Of a stretch of 64,000 nucleotides of DNA, positions 49,801 to 52,534 are shown one piece after another. Both the position numbers and the translations under genes were made by a program. The notes beneath the pieces were generated by a model. It did no database searches, was not told the origin of the DNA, and saw nothing but the letters and a program-made list of their open reading frames with translations. This stretch comes from Azolla caroliniana (Eukaryota > Polypodiophyta). The stretch lies in NCBI GenBank assembly GCA_043228905.1, contig JBHGNT010000013.1:19344001-19408000 (forward strand), given 5' to 3'. Each line of letters starts with the position of its first letter. Position 1 is the first letter of the stretch.

Positions 49801-52534
49801 CTCAAGTCAGATGGATGATAATTTTTGTTTTCAAGAGATCTCTAGCATAGGTTGATCCAAAATGGGGAGAGATTCGAAGCAAGGGAGCCACTTGCAATGG
49901 CAAGAGATAATAACATTGATTTGTCAATGATGAGAGTGACGACATCGTGGTCCACAAAGCAAGGGCCTACGTGCATGACAAATTGCTATTGCTAGATCTA
50001 CAATAACCCTTTTGCAATGTCCTCATCAATCTCCCACTTGTGTGGCCCTTCATTGACTTGTGGTATGAGGAGTGATGGGGCTAAGGAAAGTTGCAATTGT
50101 TCTTTGTTGATGAGCTTGTGTGCTTGTGGCTTGTATTGTTGGCTTCTCTCTATATCTCTTGAGTTCTAGCAAGAACACTCCCAAGAACCTTTGGTCCTCA
50201 TATTCCATTGCCTTGCATAGTGGGCCAAAGCCTTGGTTAAGAGGCAATGATGTCTCCTTATTTCAAGAAAAACAGTACAATGACAAACATCTTTTAAGAG
50301 GCCACAATGACCTATCAAACCGAACAAGAGATTACATCTTAAGCTGTGTCACATCTTTGAAAACAACAAACGAAGAAACTATAGAGATGGGAAAATGAGC
50401 GATTATATCTTAACATGTTGAGTGATGACGGCCTTGATTTGTCAATAACAAGGGTGATGAAAATGCAGTTCACATGGATGTGGCTTGTATACACAACAAA
50501 TTGTTATTGCACTATCTATTGTGATTCCTTTCAATATTGTTTCAAGACCCTACTTGTGTATCTCTTGATTGAATTGTAGCATGAGACAAAGTGATGGAGC
50601 TAAAGAAAGTTGTGATGGTCTTTTGTTGATGATGGTCTGTGGATATCATATTGTTCAACAGCTTCTCTATGCCTCTCAATTTCTAGCAAGAACATTCCCA
50701 AGTGTTGTTGGTCTTCATTATTCCATTACTTCCGAAGTGAGCCAAAGTTCTGTTAAAAGAAGCAATGGTATCTTCTCCTTATTTCATAAAAAAAGGCACG
50801 ATGGCAAACATAGTGTTCCCTCTTATTCAATATCCCAATGGTGCAATTGGCAGATCCATTCTTCAATAGATTTGGGTGCATATTTTCCTTTGTTATCTCT
50901 AACTTATATGAAGAGGTTCTCAACTGCCCTGTCACACTACAGAATGCATGAGCATAGATGTGTATCCATATTATAAGGGGCCTAAAATAAATCTGATTTG
51001 AGAATCTTGCATGTAATAGATGACGAGATTCCTTAGTGATGTCTTAGTCTATTTCAATTTGCATTTTCCTTAGTCACATTTATTTATTTATTTTCGTTTG
51101 TTGTTTCTCAAAGATGAGACAAGATTTTAAGATTTAATTTCTTGTTTGGTTTCATAGGCCATTTTGGCCTCATTTAAGACATTAATATTTCTTTCTTTCT
51201 TCTGCACAGCCACCATCACTTCCAGAGAGCTCTGTTAATTGCTAAACTGTGACCTACAACACCCTGGAAATATTCTCCCATGTGACTCTACCTTCCATAT
51301 CTGTAATCAAACTCTATTTTTCTGAGGATATTGTTGAGCTGCACATTAGTTCCCAGACCCACCATGGCAATAACCTCCACATGTCTCTTATTGCATCTCT
51401 CCAAGCAAGCTTGATAGGTTATTGATCAACCCAATCAAATTATTAGGATTCCAAGGACCCGCGTAGAATTTTAGTCCATTTACGATGTACCCTTGATGTA
51501 AGAATCATGGCCCAAAGGGTTCAGATGTTAGAGCTTTCCTCACTTCAGGAAGCCTTACATATACAGGGATTTTTTCAAAATTCTGAGAATCAAATTACCT
51601 TGAGACATAGTATCTCGAAACACAAAACGAAAACCAGATGCTTTATCTTTGCATTTTACATTTGCAAAACTACATAATAGAACAGTGCATACCTTTTAAC
51701 TGTCTTTTTCTTCCCATTTTTAACCCATTCAATCAGAAAGTCTTTACTGGTATCTTTACTGTAGCTCAATACCAAGCAAGGCTCCCAACTACACTGCCCT
51801 TTGGATGAGTAGAAACGCGATCTTCCTGGGACACCTCTTTCCTGCCTTTCATGGGCCTTGCGAAAACAAAGAAGCATGAATAAATTAATAAAATAGCACA
51901 TGTCAACAAAATATCTAGTATATACTTCAAACCTAACATTAGCTAGTTTATTGTATTACTACACGCATACCATCTCGATGTCTATACTGGGATGACAAAG
52001 CTCCAACTCTTGGTTGTGAAATAGGTCCAATGGAAGAACGAAAGTAGTTTCCCTTTTACTCCTAGACTTGCCAAGAGCTTCCATATCCTTCTCCGGCTGC
52101 GCTTTAGCATCTTCATCTTCTTCGAGAACTTCCAAGCCAGAGCCATCCAAAGCTTTAATTCCTAGAGAAAGAAGCATATGGGAAGGTTTTGAAGGATAGC
52201 TCCCCACATGTTTAGGGTCAAAATATGCATCAACCTCAACACGTTTTGGAACATTATACGCATTAATTGCAGCATGCGTTGCATCATTATATGCATTCTC
52301 AGCAACCTCCTGCTGTATGGAACTGATTCCTTCCTGTGATTTTGCATCTACCATAGAATCAAGCCGAATTTCTGAATCTTCAAAAGAGGTTTCTTTACAA
52401 ATGTCTCTGTTTTTCCATGTCTGGGACTTGTAAAAGACCTTTGGCCACCTGATGCTAACTGGTGGGAGTATTTTGCTTTGAGCATGTTGGAGAGAAAGAG
52501 GTTTCTTATCTGAGTCAAGGCCCATTTTAGCCAT
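915..52534 (-). CDS. Axonemal inner-arm dynein heavy chain, 46 exons, complete
   Basis: This is a single-headed inner-arm dynein heavy chain, the ATP-driven motor that slides axonemal microtubules; in a land plant it would work in sperm flagella. I joined 46 exons (listed separately) into 12,516 nt, giving 4,171 residues, close to the family's usual 4,000-4,500. Domains in order: N-terminal tail (1-450), DHC_N2/linker (450-1419), AAA1 with P-loop GPAGTGKT (about 1475-1482) and Walker [12 protein letters not shown]2 (P-loop GLSYGAKT, Walker [13 protein letters not shown]), AAA3 ([18 protein letters not shown]), AAA4 (GVGGVGRQS), stalk helix CC1 (2667-2819), microtubule-binding domain (2820-2955), CC2 (2956-3018), AAA5, AAA6 and C-terminal domain ending [14 protein letters not shown]...SLSD. 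An in-frame stop precedes the start ATG. The overall sequence resembles the DNAH3/7/12 group, but the exact class needs a phylogeny. Introns carry many retrotransposons. No frameshift or internal stop is needed in the model. Confidence 0.93.
1721..1909 (-). CDS. Dynein heavy chain exon 45 (residues 3881-3943)
   Basis: Encodes [40 protein letters not shown] and [12 protein letters not shown]. Acceptor TTACAG, donor CCGAG/GTAAAT, phase 0. Confidence 0.95.
2184..2451 (-). mobile_element. LINE 3' fragment (TTTC-tail family)
   Basis: Read on the minus strand it ends GGCCATTTTGGCCTCTTAAA followed by a T/C-rich tail, like the other members of this family in the window. It keeps the last roughly 250 bp, including the CCAGATTCCCTCGTCTC stretch. 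It lies in the intron 1910-2784; the rest of that intron shows nothing recognisable. Confidence 0.8.
2785..3090 (-). CDS. Dynein heavy chain exon 44 (residues 3779-3880)
   Basis: Encodes [37 protein letters not shown] and [20 protein letters not shown]. The [11 protein letters not shown] motif is conserved in dynein C-terminal domains. Acceptor TTGCAG, donor ACACAG/GTATTA. Confidence 0.96.
3180..3419 (-). CDS. Dynein heavy chain exon 43 (residues 3699-3778)
   Basis: Encodes [40 protein letters not shown] and [15 protein letters not shown]. Acceptor CTGCAG, donor TTCAAG/GTAAAA, phase 0. Confidence 0.96.
3526..3813 (-). CDS. Dynein heavy chain exon 42 (residues 3603-3698), AAA6
   Basis: Encodes [40 protein letters not shown] and [20 protein letters not shown], classic AAA6 motifs. 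Acceptor ATTCAG, donor CTACAG/GTGAAG. Confidence 0.96.
3814..4245. other. Dynein intron, nothing recognised
   Basis: A 432-bp AT-rich intron between exons 42 and 41. No repeat or coding segment is visible. Confidence 0.6.
4246..4584 (-). CDS. Dynein heavy chain exon 41 (residues 3490-3602), AAA6
   Basis: Encodes [40 protein letters not shown] and the AAA6 core [20 protein letters not shown]. Acceptor GGCAG, donor CAGCAG/GTAAAG. Confidence 0.95.
4585..5042. other. Dynein intron, nothing recognised
   Basis: A 458-bp intron between exons 41 and 40, with no recognisable repeat or coding content. Confidence 0.6.
5043..5370 (-). CDS. Dynein heavy chain exon 40 (residues 3380-3489)
   Basis: Encodes [50 protein letters not shown] and [11 protein letters not shown]. 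Acceptor TTGCAG, donor TATCAT/GTGAGT, phase 0. The T(Y/H)S..NI.RSLF..DKL motif is conserved in all dynein heavy chains. Confidence 0.94.
5371..6268. other. Dynein intron, nothing recognised
   Basis: An 898-bp intron between exons 40 and 39. It is AT-rich with a short T/C-rich block near 5998-6040 but no identifiable element. Confidence 0.6.
6269..6507 (-). CDS. Dynein heavy chain exon 39 (residues 3301-3380)
   Basis: Encodes [40 protein letters not shown] and [12 protein letters not shown] (split codon). Acceptor TTCCAG, donor TCTTG/GTGAGT, phase 2. Confidence 0.94.
6616..6795 (-). CDS. Dynein heavy chain exon 38 (residues 3241-3300), strut region
   Basis: Encodes [35 protein letters not shown] and IEDRIIK. 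This is the buttress/strut coiled coil between AAA5 and AAA6. Acceptor TTTCAG, donor ATTAAG/GTAATT. Confidence 0.94.
6796..7471. other. Dynein intron, nothing recognised
   Basis: A 676-bp intron between exons 38 and 37. I see no repeat family member or coding segment. Confidence 0.6.
7472..7744 (-). CDS. Dynein heavy chain exon 37 (residues 3150-3240), AAA5
   Basis: Encodes [34 protein letters not shown] and [17 protein letters not shown]. Acceptor CCTCAG, donor CCAGAG/GTAAAC, phase 0. Confidence 0.95.
7859..8251 (-). CDS. Dynein heavy chain exon 36 (residues 3019-3149), AAA5
   Basis: Encodes [40 protein letters not shown] and [15 protein letters not shown], the canonical AAA5 sequence. Acceptor CATGCAG, donor ATTAAG/GTATAT. 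Confidence 0.95.
8421..8487. repeat. Perfect inverted repeat, 27-bp arms, 13-bp loop
   Basis: The left arm (8421-8447, starting GTACTCTCGTAATTTC) and the right arm (8461-8487) are exact reverse complements around the loop 8448-8460. It lies in the 1,019-bp intron between exons 36 and 35. It could be the remnant of a small foldback transposon or a hairpin in the pre-mRNA. The rest of that intron shows nothing else. Confidence 0.9.
9271..9459 (-). CDS. Dynein heavy chain exon 35 (residues 2956-3018), stalk helix CC2, GC donor
   Basis: Encodes [20 protein letters not shown] and the descending coiled coil to VQNCQK. The family-consistent join [15 protein letters not shown] requires the donor AAAAG/GCACGG (GC). 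The nearby GTAACA donor would shift the frame. Acceptor CTGCAG. Confidence 0.86.
9537..9809 (-). CDS. Dynein heavy chain exon 34 (residues 2865-2955), microtubule-binding domain
   Basis: Encodes the stalk-tip domain: [39 protein letters not shown] and [19 protein letters not shown]. Acceptor CTTCAG, donor GCTCAG/GTTTAG. Confidence 0.93.
9892..10026 (-). CDS. Dynein heavy chain exon 33 (residues 2820-2864), stalk tip entry
   Basis: Encodes [40 protein letters not shown] and IMKG. The (S)KNPP motif marks entry to the microtubule-binding domain. Acceptor CTGCAG, donor AAAGGG/GTACGT. Confidence 0.93.
10255..10925 (+). mobile_element. Degenerate LINE copy (TTTC-tail family)
   Basis: A decayed, internally rearranged copy. 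It includes the stretch reading YGVQIWEP just after the reverse transcriptase domain and, near 10740-10830, the segment corresponding to HLS...IGQ..TS.HQLEIE. It is inserted antisense to the dynein gene in the intron 10027-11643. No reading frame is intact. Confidence 0.75.
11061..11150 (-). mobile_element. LINE 3' tail fragment
   Basis: A short minus-strand tail copy: T/C-rich end, AATATATATTAACCTTC, and the AAGAGATTACATCTTAAAAT block shared with the other tail copies. The GGCCATTTTGGCC core is deleted here. Confidence 0.7.
11644..12102 (-). CDS. Dynein heavy chain exon 32 (residues 2667-2819), stalk helix CC1
   Basis: Encodes the end of AAA4 with [18 protein letters not shown] and then a long charged helix rich in Glu and Lys, the ascending arm of the antiparallel stalk. 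Acceptor TTGCAG, donor GCTGTG/GTACGT. Confidence 0.93.
12360..12768 (+). mobile_element. LINE 3' end copy (TTTC-tail family)
   Basis: Starts in the element's C-terminal coding part (equivalent to ...RPWPHGP) and runs through the 3' untranslated region to TCTTTCTTTCTTTCTT. It lies antisense in the intron 12103-13290; the rest of that intron shows nothing recognisable. Confidence 0.8.
13291..13575 (-). CDS. Dynein heavy chain exon 31 (residues 2572-2666), AAA4
   Basis: Encodes [60 protein letters not shown] and ends NKFLSS. Acceptor CTGTAG, donor TTCT/GTAAGA. The CMSP and CCTIDWF motifs are diagnostic for AAA4. Confidence 0.95.
13666..13782 (-). CDS. Dynein heavy chain exon 30 (residues 2533-2571), AAA4 Walker B
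   Basis: A 117-nt exon encoding [20 protein letters not shown], with the AAA4 Walker B region FIFSDTQ, and ILNTGE. Acceptor AAATAG, donor GCGAG/GTAAGC, phase 0. Confidence 0.93.
14037..14334 (-). CDS. Dynein heavy chain exon 29 (residues 2433-2532), AAA4 P-loop
   Basis: Encodes [20 protein letters not shown], the AAA4 P-loop [18 protein letters not shown] and [11 protein letters not shown]. The usual AAA4 loop is GVGGSGRQS; here the Ser is Val, and the Lys-to-Arg change is normal for this class. Acceptor TAACAG, donor CTCAAG/GTATGA. Confidence 0.94.
14921..16790. repeat. Region bounded by roughly 140-bp inverted repeats
   Basis: The segment 14921-15060 is an imperfect reverse complement of about 16640-16780. 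Shared blocks include ACTAATTAATTA, AAGAATTATAG, AAAGAAAGGAAAGA and CCCCTAGCAAC. The interior has a (GAA)n run at 15383-15408, a palindrome at 15114-15127 and no transposase frame I can see. It may be a non-autonomous DNA transposon or two repeat copies in opposite orientation. It sits in the intron 14335-17523; 14335-14920 shows nothing recognisable. Confidence 0.55.
15383..15408 (+). repeat. (GAA)n microsatellite
   Basis: About eight perfect GAA/AAG units inside the inverted-repeat region. Confidence 0.9.
16785..17300 (+). mobile_element. LINE reverse transcriptase N-terminal fragment
   Basis: Encodes fragments such as [19 protein letters not shown] and [19 protein letters not shown], the upstream half of a non-LTR reverse transcriptase domain. 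It ends before the catalytic YADD motif. It is the counterpart of the copy at 36290-37040 and has several substitutions and no complete frame. Confidence 0.8.
17401..17500 (-). mobile_element. LINE 3' tail fragment
   Basis: A minus-strand tail copy with CAAACAAGAGATTACATCTT and GTGTTGTCTCG, ending within 25 bp of the exon 28 donor site. Confidence 0.75.
17524..17933 (-). CDS. Dynein heavy chain exon 28 (residues 2297-2433), AAA3-AAA4
   Basis: Encodes [51 protein letters not shown] and ends TNNIPKR (split codon). Acceptor TTTCAG, donor AAGAG/GTAAGT, phase 2. Confidence 0.94.
18016..18229 (-). CDS. Dynein heavy chain exon 27 (residues 2225-2296), AAA3
   Basis: Encodes [37 protein letters not shown] and ends SHLATD. 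Acceptor TTTCAG, donor ACAGAT/GTATGC. Confidence 0.94.
18230..18971. other. Dynein intron with TTA/TTG microsatellite
   Basis: A 742-bp intron between exons 27 and 26. A short (ATT/GTT)n run sits near 18323-18345; nothing else is recognisable. Confidence 0.55.
18972..19138 (-). CDS. Dynein heavy chain exon 26 (residues 2170-2225), AAA3 Walker B
   Basis: Encodes [18 protein letters not shown], the Walker [18 protein letters not shown] and [15 protein letters not shown] (split). Acceptor TTCTAG, donor GGCTG/GTAAAT. Confidence 0.95.
19227..19333 (-). CDS. Dynein heavy chain exon 25 (residues 2134-2169), AAA3
   Basis: Completes the AAA3 P-loop ([12 protein letters not shown]) and encodes [15 protein letters not shown]. 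Acceptor CTGCAG, donor CGCAG/GTACAT. Confidence 0.95.
19528..20395 (-). CDS. Dynein heavy chain exon 24 (residues 1845-2134), AAA2 to AAA3
   Basis: The longest exon, 868 nt. It encodes [31 protein letters not shown], the AAA2 small domain and the start of AAA3, ending [10 protein letters not shown] with the last codon split. Acceptor TTTGTAG, donor ACAG/GTATG, phase 1. Confidence 0.95.
20484..20798 (-). CDS. Dynein heavy chain exon 23 (residues 1740-1844), AAA2 P-loop
   Basis: Encodes [20 protein letters not shown], the AAA2 P-loop [28 protein letters not shown] and the Walker [12 protein letters not shown]. Acceptor ACACAG, donor GATGCA/GTAAGC. Confidence 0.95.
21296..21374 (+). repeat. 5' LTR remnant of the copia element
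   Basis: Begins TGTTGACAATCAAGCTCAA and matches the first roughly 78 bp of the 3' LTR at 24759. The remainder of the LTR, including any promoter, is missing before the gag region. Confidence 0.75.
24749..24757 (+). other. Polypurine tract of the copia element
   Basis: The purine-rich GAGGGGG block lies immediately before the 3' LTR start, the expected position of the plus-strand primer. Confidence 0.65.
24759..25080 (+). repeat. 3' LTR of the copia element
   Basis: Starts TGTTGAGAATCAAGCTC after the polypurine tract and contains a TATATAAAACCCC promoter-like motif near 24976. The 3' edge is blurred because a LINE copy begins at about 25090. Confidence 0.65.
25090..27012 (+). mobile_element. 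Longest LINE copy (YADD reverse transcriptase, TTTC tail)
   Basis: Starts within the reverse transcriptase domain ([20 protein letters not shown], catalytic [11 protein letters not shown] near 25237), continues with a thumb-like region and a Cys/His-rich motif ([18 protein letters not shown] near 26288-26340), and ends RRPWPHGP. The 3' end has GGCCATTTTGGCCTCTTAAA and (TTTC)n. Reading is broken by TAA at 25334-25336, TAA at 25638-25640 and TAG at 26238-26240. It abuts the copia 3' LTR and is antisense to the dynein. Confidence 0.92.
27438..27744 (-). CDS. Dynein heavy chain exon 22 (residues 1637-1739), AAA1 end
   Basis: Encodes [20 protein letters not shown] with the conserved HYD(Y/F)GMRA motif, then the helical AAA1 small domain ending TPIFLEK. 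Acceptor TTGCAG, donor AAAAG/GTATTT. Confidence 0.95.
27819..28120 (-). CDS. Dynein heavy chain exon 21 (residues 1537-1637), AAA1
   Basis: Encodes [17 protein letters not shown], the sensor motif [20 protein letters not shown] and ends VATYRLC plus a split Ser. Acceptor TTTCAG, donor TGCAG/GTGAAA, phase 2. Confidence 0.95.
28830..29600 (+). mobile_element. Degenerate LINE copy
   Basis: Begins at the CTCCAATATAGCTTG block, includes the decayed Cys/His region near 29145-29200 and ends in the 3' untranslated region without the tail. It lies in the intron 28121-32234; 28121-28829 shows only an A-rich run near 28377-28412. Confidence 0.78.
29609..29900 (+). mobile_element. LINE 3' end copy, tail missing
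   Basis: Begins ACAATTGATCGGGCAATAG and stops at GATTCCCTCATCTC plus an AT stretch. The next copy starts directly after it. Confidence 0.78.
29908..30270 (+). mobile_element. LINE 3' end copy with TTTC-type tail
   Basis: Carries the last coding part, the GGCCATTTTGGCCTCTTAAA core and a tail of TTCTTC/TTTC units. A further LINE copy begins inside or directly after this tail. Confidence 0.82.
30271..32092 (+). mobile_element. LINE copy nearly identical to the 25.1-kb copy
   Basis: Starts TCGGTCCCTATATAGATGAG in the reverse transcriptase domain, has lost the YADD tyrosine context ([10 protein letters not shown]) and then matches 25340-26500 almost base for base. It shares the TAA after YGV (30756-30758) and the TAG after HQL. 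It is interrupted by a short opposite-strand tail insertion at 31581-31650 and ends in (TTTC)n. Confidence 0.9.
31581..31650 (-). mobile_element. 70-bp LINE tail nested inside another copy
   Basis: A minus-strand tail (AAAGAAAGATATATTAACG..., GGCCAAAATGGCC, GAGATTACAT) splits the host copy between its LLDLK and GKVVEE-equivalent stretches. The host sequence resumes with GGAAAAGTTGTTGAAG. Confidence 0.85.
32235..32407 (-). CDS. Dynein heavy chain exon 20 (residues 1479-1536), AAA1 Walker A/B
   Basis: Completes the AAA1 P-loop as [17 protein letters not shown] and carries the AAA1 Walker [17 protein letters not shown]1 is the main ATPase site; its key Lys, Thr, Asp and Glu are all present. Acceptor TCAACAG, donor CTCGAG/GTAAAT. 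Confidence 0.96.
32690..34018 (+). mobile_element. Degenerate LINE copy interrupted by unknown sequence
   Basis: The LINE parts 32690-33318 and 33860-34018 flank about 540 bp (33319-33859) that match no other part of the window. The copy ends in a TTTCTTTCTTTC tail. It occupies the intron 32408-34292. Confidence 0.78.
34293..34471 (-). CDS. Dynein heavy chain exon 19 (residues 1419-1479), start of AAA1
   Basis: Encodes [20 protein letters not shown] and ends [10 protein letters not shown], the first half of the AAA1 P-loop. The P-loop codon is split by the intron. Acceptor GATGTAG, donor CCGCAG/GTTATA, phase 1. Confidence 0.95.
34738..36056 (+). mobile_element. Degenerate LINE copy with tail
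   Basis: Begins at the FGNQ/WGP-equivalent stretch after the reverse transcriptase, includes the decayed Cys/His motif near 35295-35390 and ends with the GGCCATTTTGGCCTCTTCAA core. Many indels leave no open frame. It lies in the intron 34472-37633. Confidence 0.8.
36290..37040 (+). mobile_element. LINE reverse transcriptase 5' fragment with nested tail
   Basis: Homologous to 16785-17300 in its first half and extending to [12 protein letters not shown], so it bridges the two halves of the reverse transcriptase. A minus-strand tail copy of about 110 bp is inserted at 36627-36738. The frame is broken. Confidence 0.8.
36627..36738 (-). mobile_element. LINE 3' tail nested in the 36.3-kb copy
   Basis: It has the (GAAA)n end, GAGGCCAAAATGGCCTATA, and the GTGTTGTCTCGTCTTTGAGA block in minus orientation. 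The host copy resumes with CAGTCGTTCAGCTG. Confidence 0.85.
37165..37530 (+). mobile_element. LINE 3' end copy with tail
   Basis: Carries the final coding part, the GGCCATTTTGGCCTCTTAAA core and a TCTTTCTTTCTTTCTTTC tail about 100 bp from the exon 18 donor site. Confidence 0.83.
37634..37776 (-). CDS. Dynein heavy chain exon 18 (residues 1372-1419)
   Basis: Encodes [32 protein letters not shown] and ends DFEWISQLR (split codon). Acceptor TTCTTAG, donor GCTGCG/GTAAAG. It is the end of the linker. Confidence 0.92.
37867..38091 (-). CDS. Dynein heavy chain exon 17 (residues 1297-1371)
   Basis: Encodes [20 protein letters not shown], then [15 protein letters not shown], ending QCIVNK. Linker C-terminal half. 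Acceptor GATTAG, donor AACAAG/GTCATA, phase 0. Confidence 0.91.
38092..38505. other. Dynein GC-AG intron, nothing else recognised
   Basis: A 414-bp intron between exons 16 and 17. Apart from its GC donor (minus strand, 38505-38504) I see no repeat or coding content. Confidence 0.6.
38506..38734 (-). CDS. Dynein heavy chain exon 16 (residues 1220-1296), GC donor
   Basis: Encodes [35 protein letters not shown] and ends GAVEKWLIQ. Matching the conserved family sequence across the junction requires the donor CAG/GCAACT, a GC-AG intron. Using the next GT donors would add 12 or 17 in-frame residues not expected in the family. Acceptor ATACAG. Confidence 0.87.
39008..39291 (-). CDS. Dynein heavy chain exon 15 (residues 1126-1220)
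   Basis: Encodes [20 protein letters not shown], then [15 protein letters not shown], and ends LAFPR (last codon split). These are canonical linker motifs. Acceptor CCACAG, donor CCTAG/GTTTGC, phase 2. The 273-bp intron before it shows nothing recognisable. Confidence 0.92.
39292..39807. other. Dynein intron with (AC)n microsatellite
   Basis: A 516-bp intron between exons 15 and 14. It holds an (AC)n/(AT)n run at 39585-39611; nothing else is recognisable. Confidence 0.6.
39808..40062 (-). CDS. Dynein heavy chain exon 14 (residues 1041-1125)
   Basis: Encodes [20 protein letters not shown] onward to KLNFVQE, part of the linker that swings over the AAA ring. Acceptor TTACAG, donor AAGAG/GTACAG. 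Confidence 0.92.
40139..40303 (-). CDS. Dynein heavy chain exon 13 (residues 986-1040)
   Basis: Encodes [20 protein letters not shown] onward to FLPIIDE. The (L/S)[10 protein letters not shown] motif is a hallmark of the dynein DHC_N2/linker region. Acceptor TGTCAG, donor GATGAG/GTAGAC. Confidence 0.92.
40821..40850 (+). repeat. (GT)15 microsatellite
   Basis: Perfect GT dinucleotide run followed by AGATAGATATATAGATATAT in the intron 40304-41175. Confidence 0.95.
40859..40930 (-). mobile_element. LINE 3' tail, about 70 bp
   Basis: A clean short minus-strand tail (TATATATTAACGTCTTTTAA, GGCCAAAATGGCC, GAGATTACATCTT) placed directly after the GT microsatellite. The rest of the intron 40304-41175 shows nothing recognisable. 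Confidence 0.85.
41176..41442 (-). CDS. Dynein heavy chain exon 12 (residues 897-985)
   Basis: Encodes [20 protein letters not shown] onward to KRIEKFQ. Acceptor TAACAG, donor TTTCAG/GTTGAA, phase 0. DHC_N2 region. Confidence 0.88.
41530..41727 (-). CDS. Dynein heavy chain exon 11 (residues 831-896)
   Basis: Encodes [20 protein letters not shown] onward to [11 protein letters not shown] chose the acceptor TTTGCAG directly before ACAAAG. Another in-frame acceptor 36 nt upstream would add 12 residues and is less family-like. Donor AGCAG/GTTTCC. Confidence 0.83.
41813..41947 (-). CDS. Dynein heavy chain exon 10 (residues 786-830)
   Basis: Encodes [20 protein letters not shown] and onward to ETRLAQAK. 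Acceptor TTCTTAG, donor CCAAG/GTGTGC, phase 0 at both ends. Confidence 0.87.
42115..42217 (-). CDS. Dynein heavy chain exon 9 (residues 751-785)
   Basis: A 103-nt exon encoding [20 protein letters not shown] onward to INQSAK. Acceptor AAACAG, donor GCTAAG/GTTTGG. Confidence 0.86.
42780..42900 (+). mobile_element. LINE 3' coding-end fragment
   Basis: About 120 bp equivalent to the [21 protein letters not shown] stretch of the longer copies, without a tail. It lies in the intron 42218-43193; the rest of that intron shows nothing I can name. Confidence 0.7.
43194..43396 (-). CDS. Dynein heavy chain exon 8 (residues 684-751)
   Basis: Encodes [20 protein letters not shown] onward to YTEIESRLN. 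Acceptor CACCAG, donor AATAC/GTAAGA, phase 2. Helical tail segment before the linker. Confidence 0.87.
43680..43895 (-). mobile_element. LINE internal fragment
   Basis: The minus strand encodes [20 protein letters not shown], the region after the reverse transcriptase. Unlike the 25.1- and 30.3-kb copies it keeps a CAG codon where those have TAA. It lies in the intron 43397-44294. Confidence 0.75.
44295..44456 (-). CDS. Dynein heavy chain exon 7 (residues 630-683)
   Basis: Encodes [20 protein letters not shown] onward to EAISKYLE. Acceptor TTTCAG, donor CTAGAA/GTGAGA, phase 0. Confidence 0.86.
44677..45211 (-). CDS. Dynein heavy chain exon 6 (residues 451-629)
   Basis: A 535-nt exon encoding [12 protein letters not shown] at its start and [10 protein letters not shown] at its end. 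It includes an acidic, serine-rich insert ([16 protein letters not shown], about residues 521-536) that looks like a disordered loop and could be phosphorylated. Acceptor ACAACAG, donor ATTCAG/GTATGT. Confidence 0.9.
45873..46480 (-). mobile_element. LINE 3' end copy, sense to the dynein
   Basis: On the minus strand it runs from the ALYEV/MEYED-equivalent region through [12 protein letters not shown] to the GGCCATTTTGG core and tail near 45873. It lies in the intron 45212-47223; the first 660 bp of that interval show nothing recognisable. Confidence 0.8.
46495..46640 (-). mobile_element. LINE 3' tail fragment
   Basis: A second minus-strand tail close behind the previous copy (AAGTTATATTAACATCTTTT, GAGGCCAAAGTAGCC, GAGACTACATC). 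From 46640 to 47223 nothing is recognisable. Confidence 0.7.
47224..47478 (-). CDS. Dynein heavy chain exon 5 (residues 366-451)
   Basis: Encodes [19 protein letters not shown] and onward to EMADNFRN. Acceptor ACTTCAG, donor AAATGA/GTATGA, phase 2. The next exon adds the first base of the split codon, giving the join ...FRND-WIPRV, the conserved WIPR motif of the family. Confidence 0.85.
47728..48002 (-). CDS. Dynein heavy chain exon 4 (residues 275-366)
   Basis: Encodes [18 protein letters not shown] onward to SPKPPIP. The [11 protein letters not shown] motif is typical of the tail of single-headed inner-arm heavy chains. Acceptor ACACAG; a GAG acceptor 2 nt further in would break the frame. 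Donor CCCAG/GTAATA, phase 2. Confidence 0.87.
49125..49295 (+). mobile_element. LINE fragment of the Cys/His-to-C-terminal region
   Basis: Equivalent to KVMEYED...LGLFL.E.KRH.EKLL through ITTF...IT; no tail. It lies in the intron 48003-49402; the rest of that intron shows nothing I can name. Confidence 0.72.
49403..49496 (-). CDS. Dynein heavy chain exon 3 (residues 243-274)
   Basis: A 94-nt exon encoding [19 protein letters not shown] and onward to ISAHM. Acceptor CTCCAG, donor CATATG/GTAATT. The phase joins exactly to exons 2 and 4. Confidence 0.85.
49622..50275 (-). mobile_element. LINE 3' end copy
   Basis: A minus-strand copy beginning with a (GAAA) tail and AAGTGGCCAAAATGGCCAAT and extending into [20 protein letters not shown] coding. 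It lies in the intron 49497-51692. Confidence 0.8.
50280..50975 (-). mobile_element. Degenerate LINE copy
   Basis: Begins with tail sequence (CATCTTTTAAGAGGCCACAA) and runs to a segment encoding [13 protein letters not shown] on the minus strand. It is more decayed than its neighbours. Confidence 0.75.
50985..51205 (+). mobile_element. LINE 3' tail copy, plus strand
   Basis: Contains GAGAATCTTGCATGTAATAG, the GGCCATTTTGGCCTCATTTA core and the TTTCTTTCTTTCTT tail. It faces the minus-strand copy at 50280-50975. From 51206 to 51692 nothing is recognisable. Confidence 0.78.
51693..51856 (-). CDS. Dynein heavy chain exon 2 (residues 189-243)
   Basis: Encodes tail residues beginning [15 protein letters not shown] and ending KKKTVKR (last codon split, phase 2). 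The acceptor is the weaker form CGCAAG behind a T-rich tract. A second in-frame acceptor 15 nt downstream (GGCAG) would remove five residues, so the 5' edge is the least certain in the model. The donor is AAAAG/GTATGC. Confidence 0.75.
51971..52534 (-). CDS. Dynein heavy chain exon 1 (residues 1-188)
   Basis: This exon holds the start ATG (52534-52532), with an in-frame TAG a few codons upstream and no other ATG between. It encodes a poorly conserved, partly acidic N-terminal tail ([19 protein letters not shown] at the start, [20 protein letters not shown] near residue 150). It ends ATCGAGATG before the donor GTATGC, phase 0. A 5' untranslated intron cannot be excluded. Confidence 0.85.
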
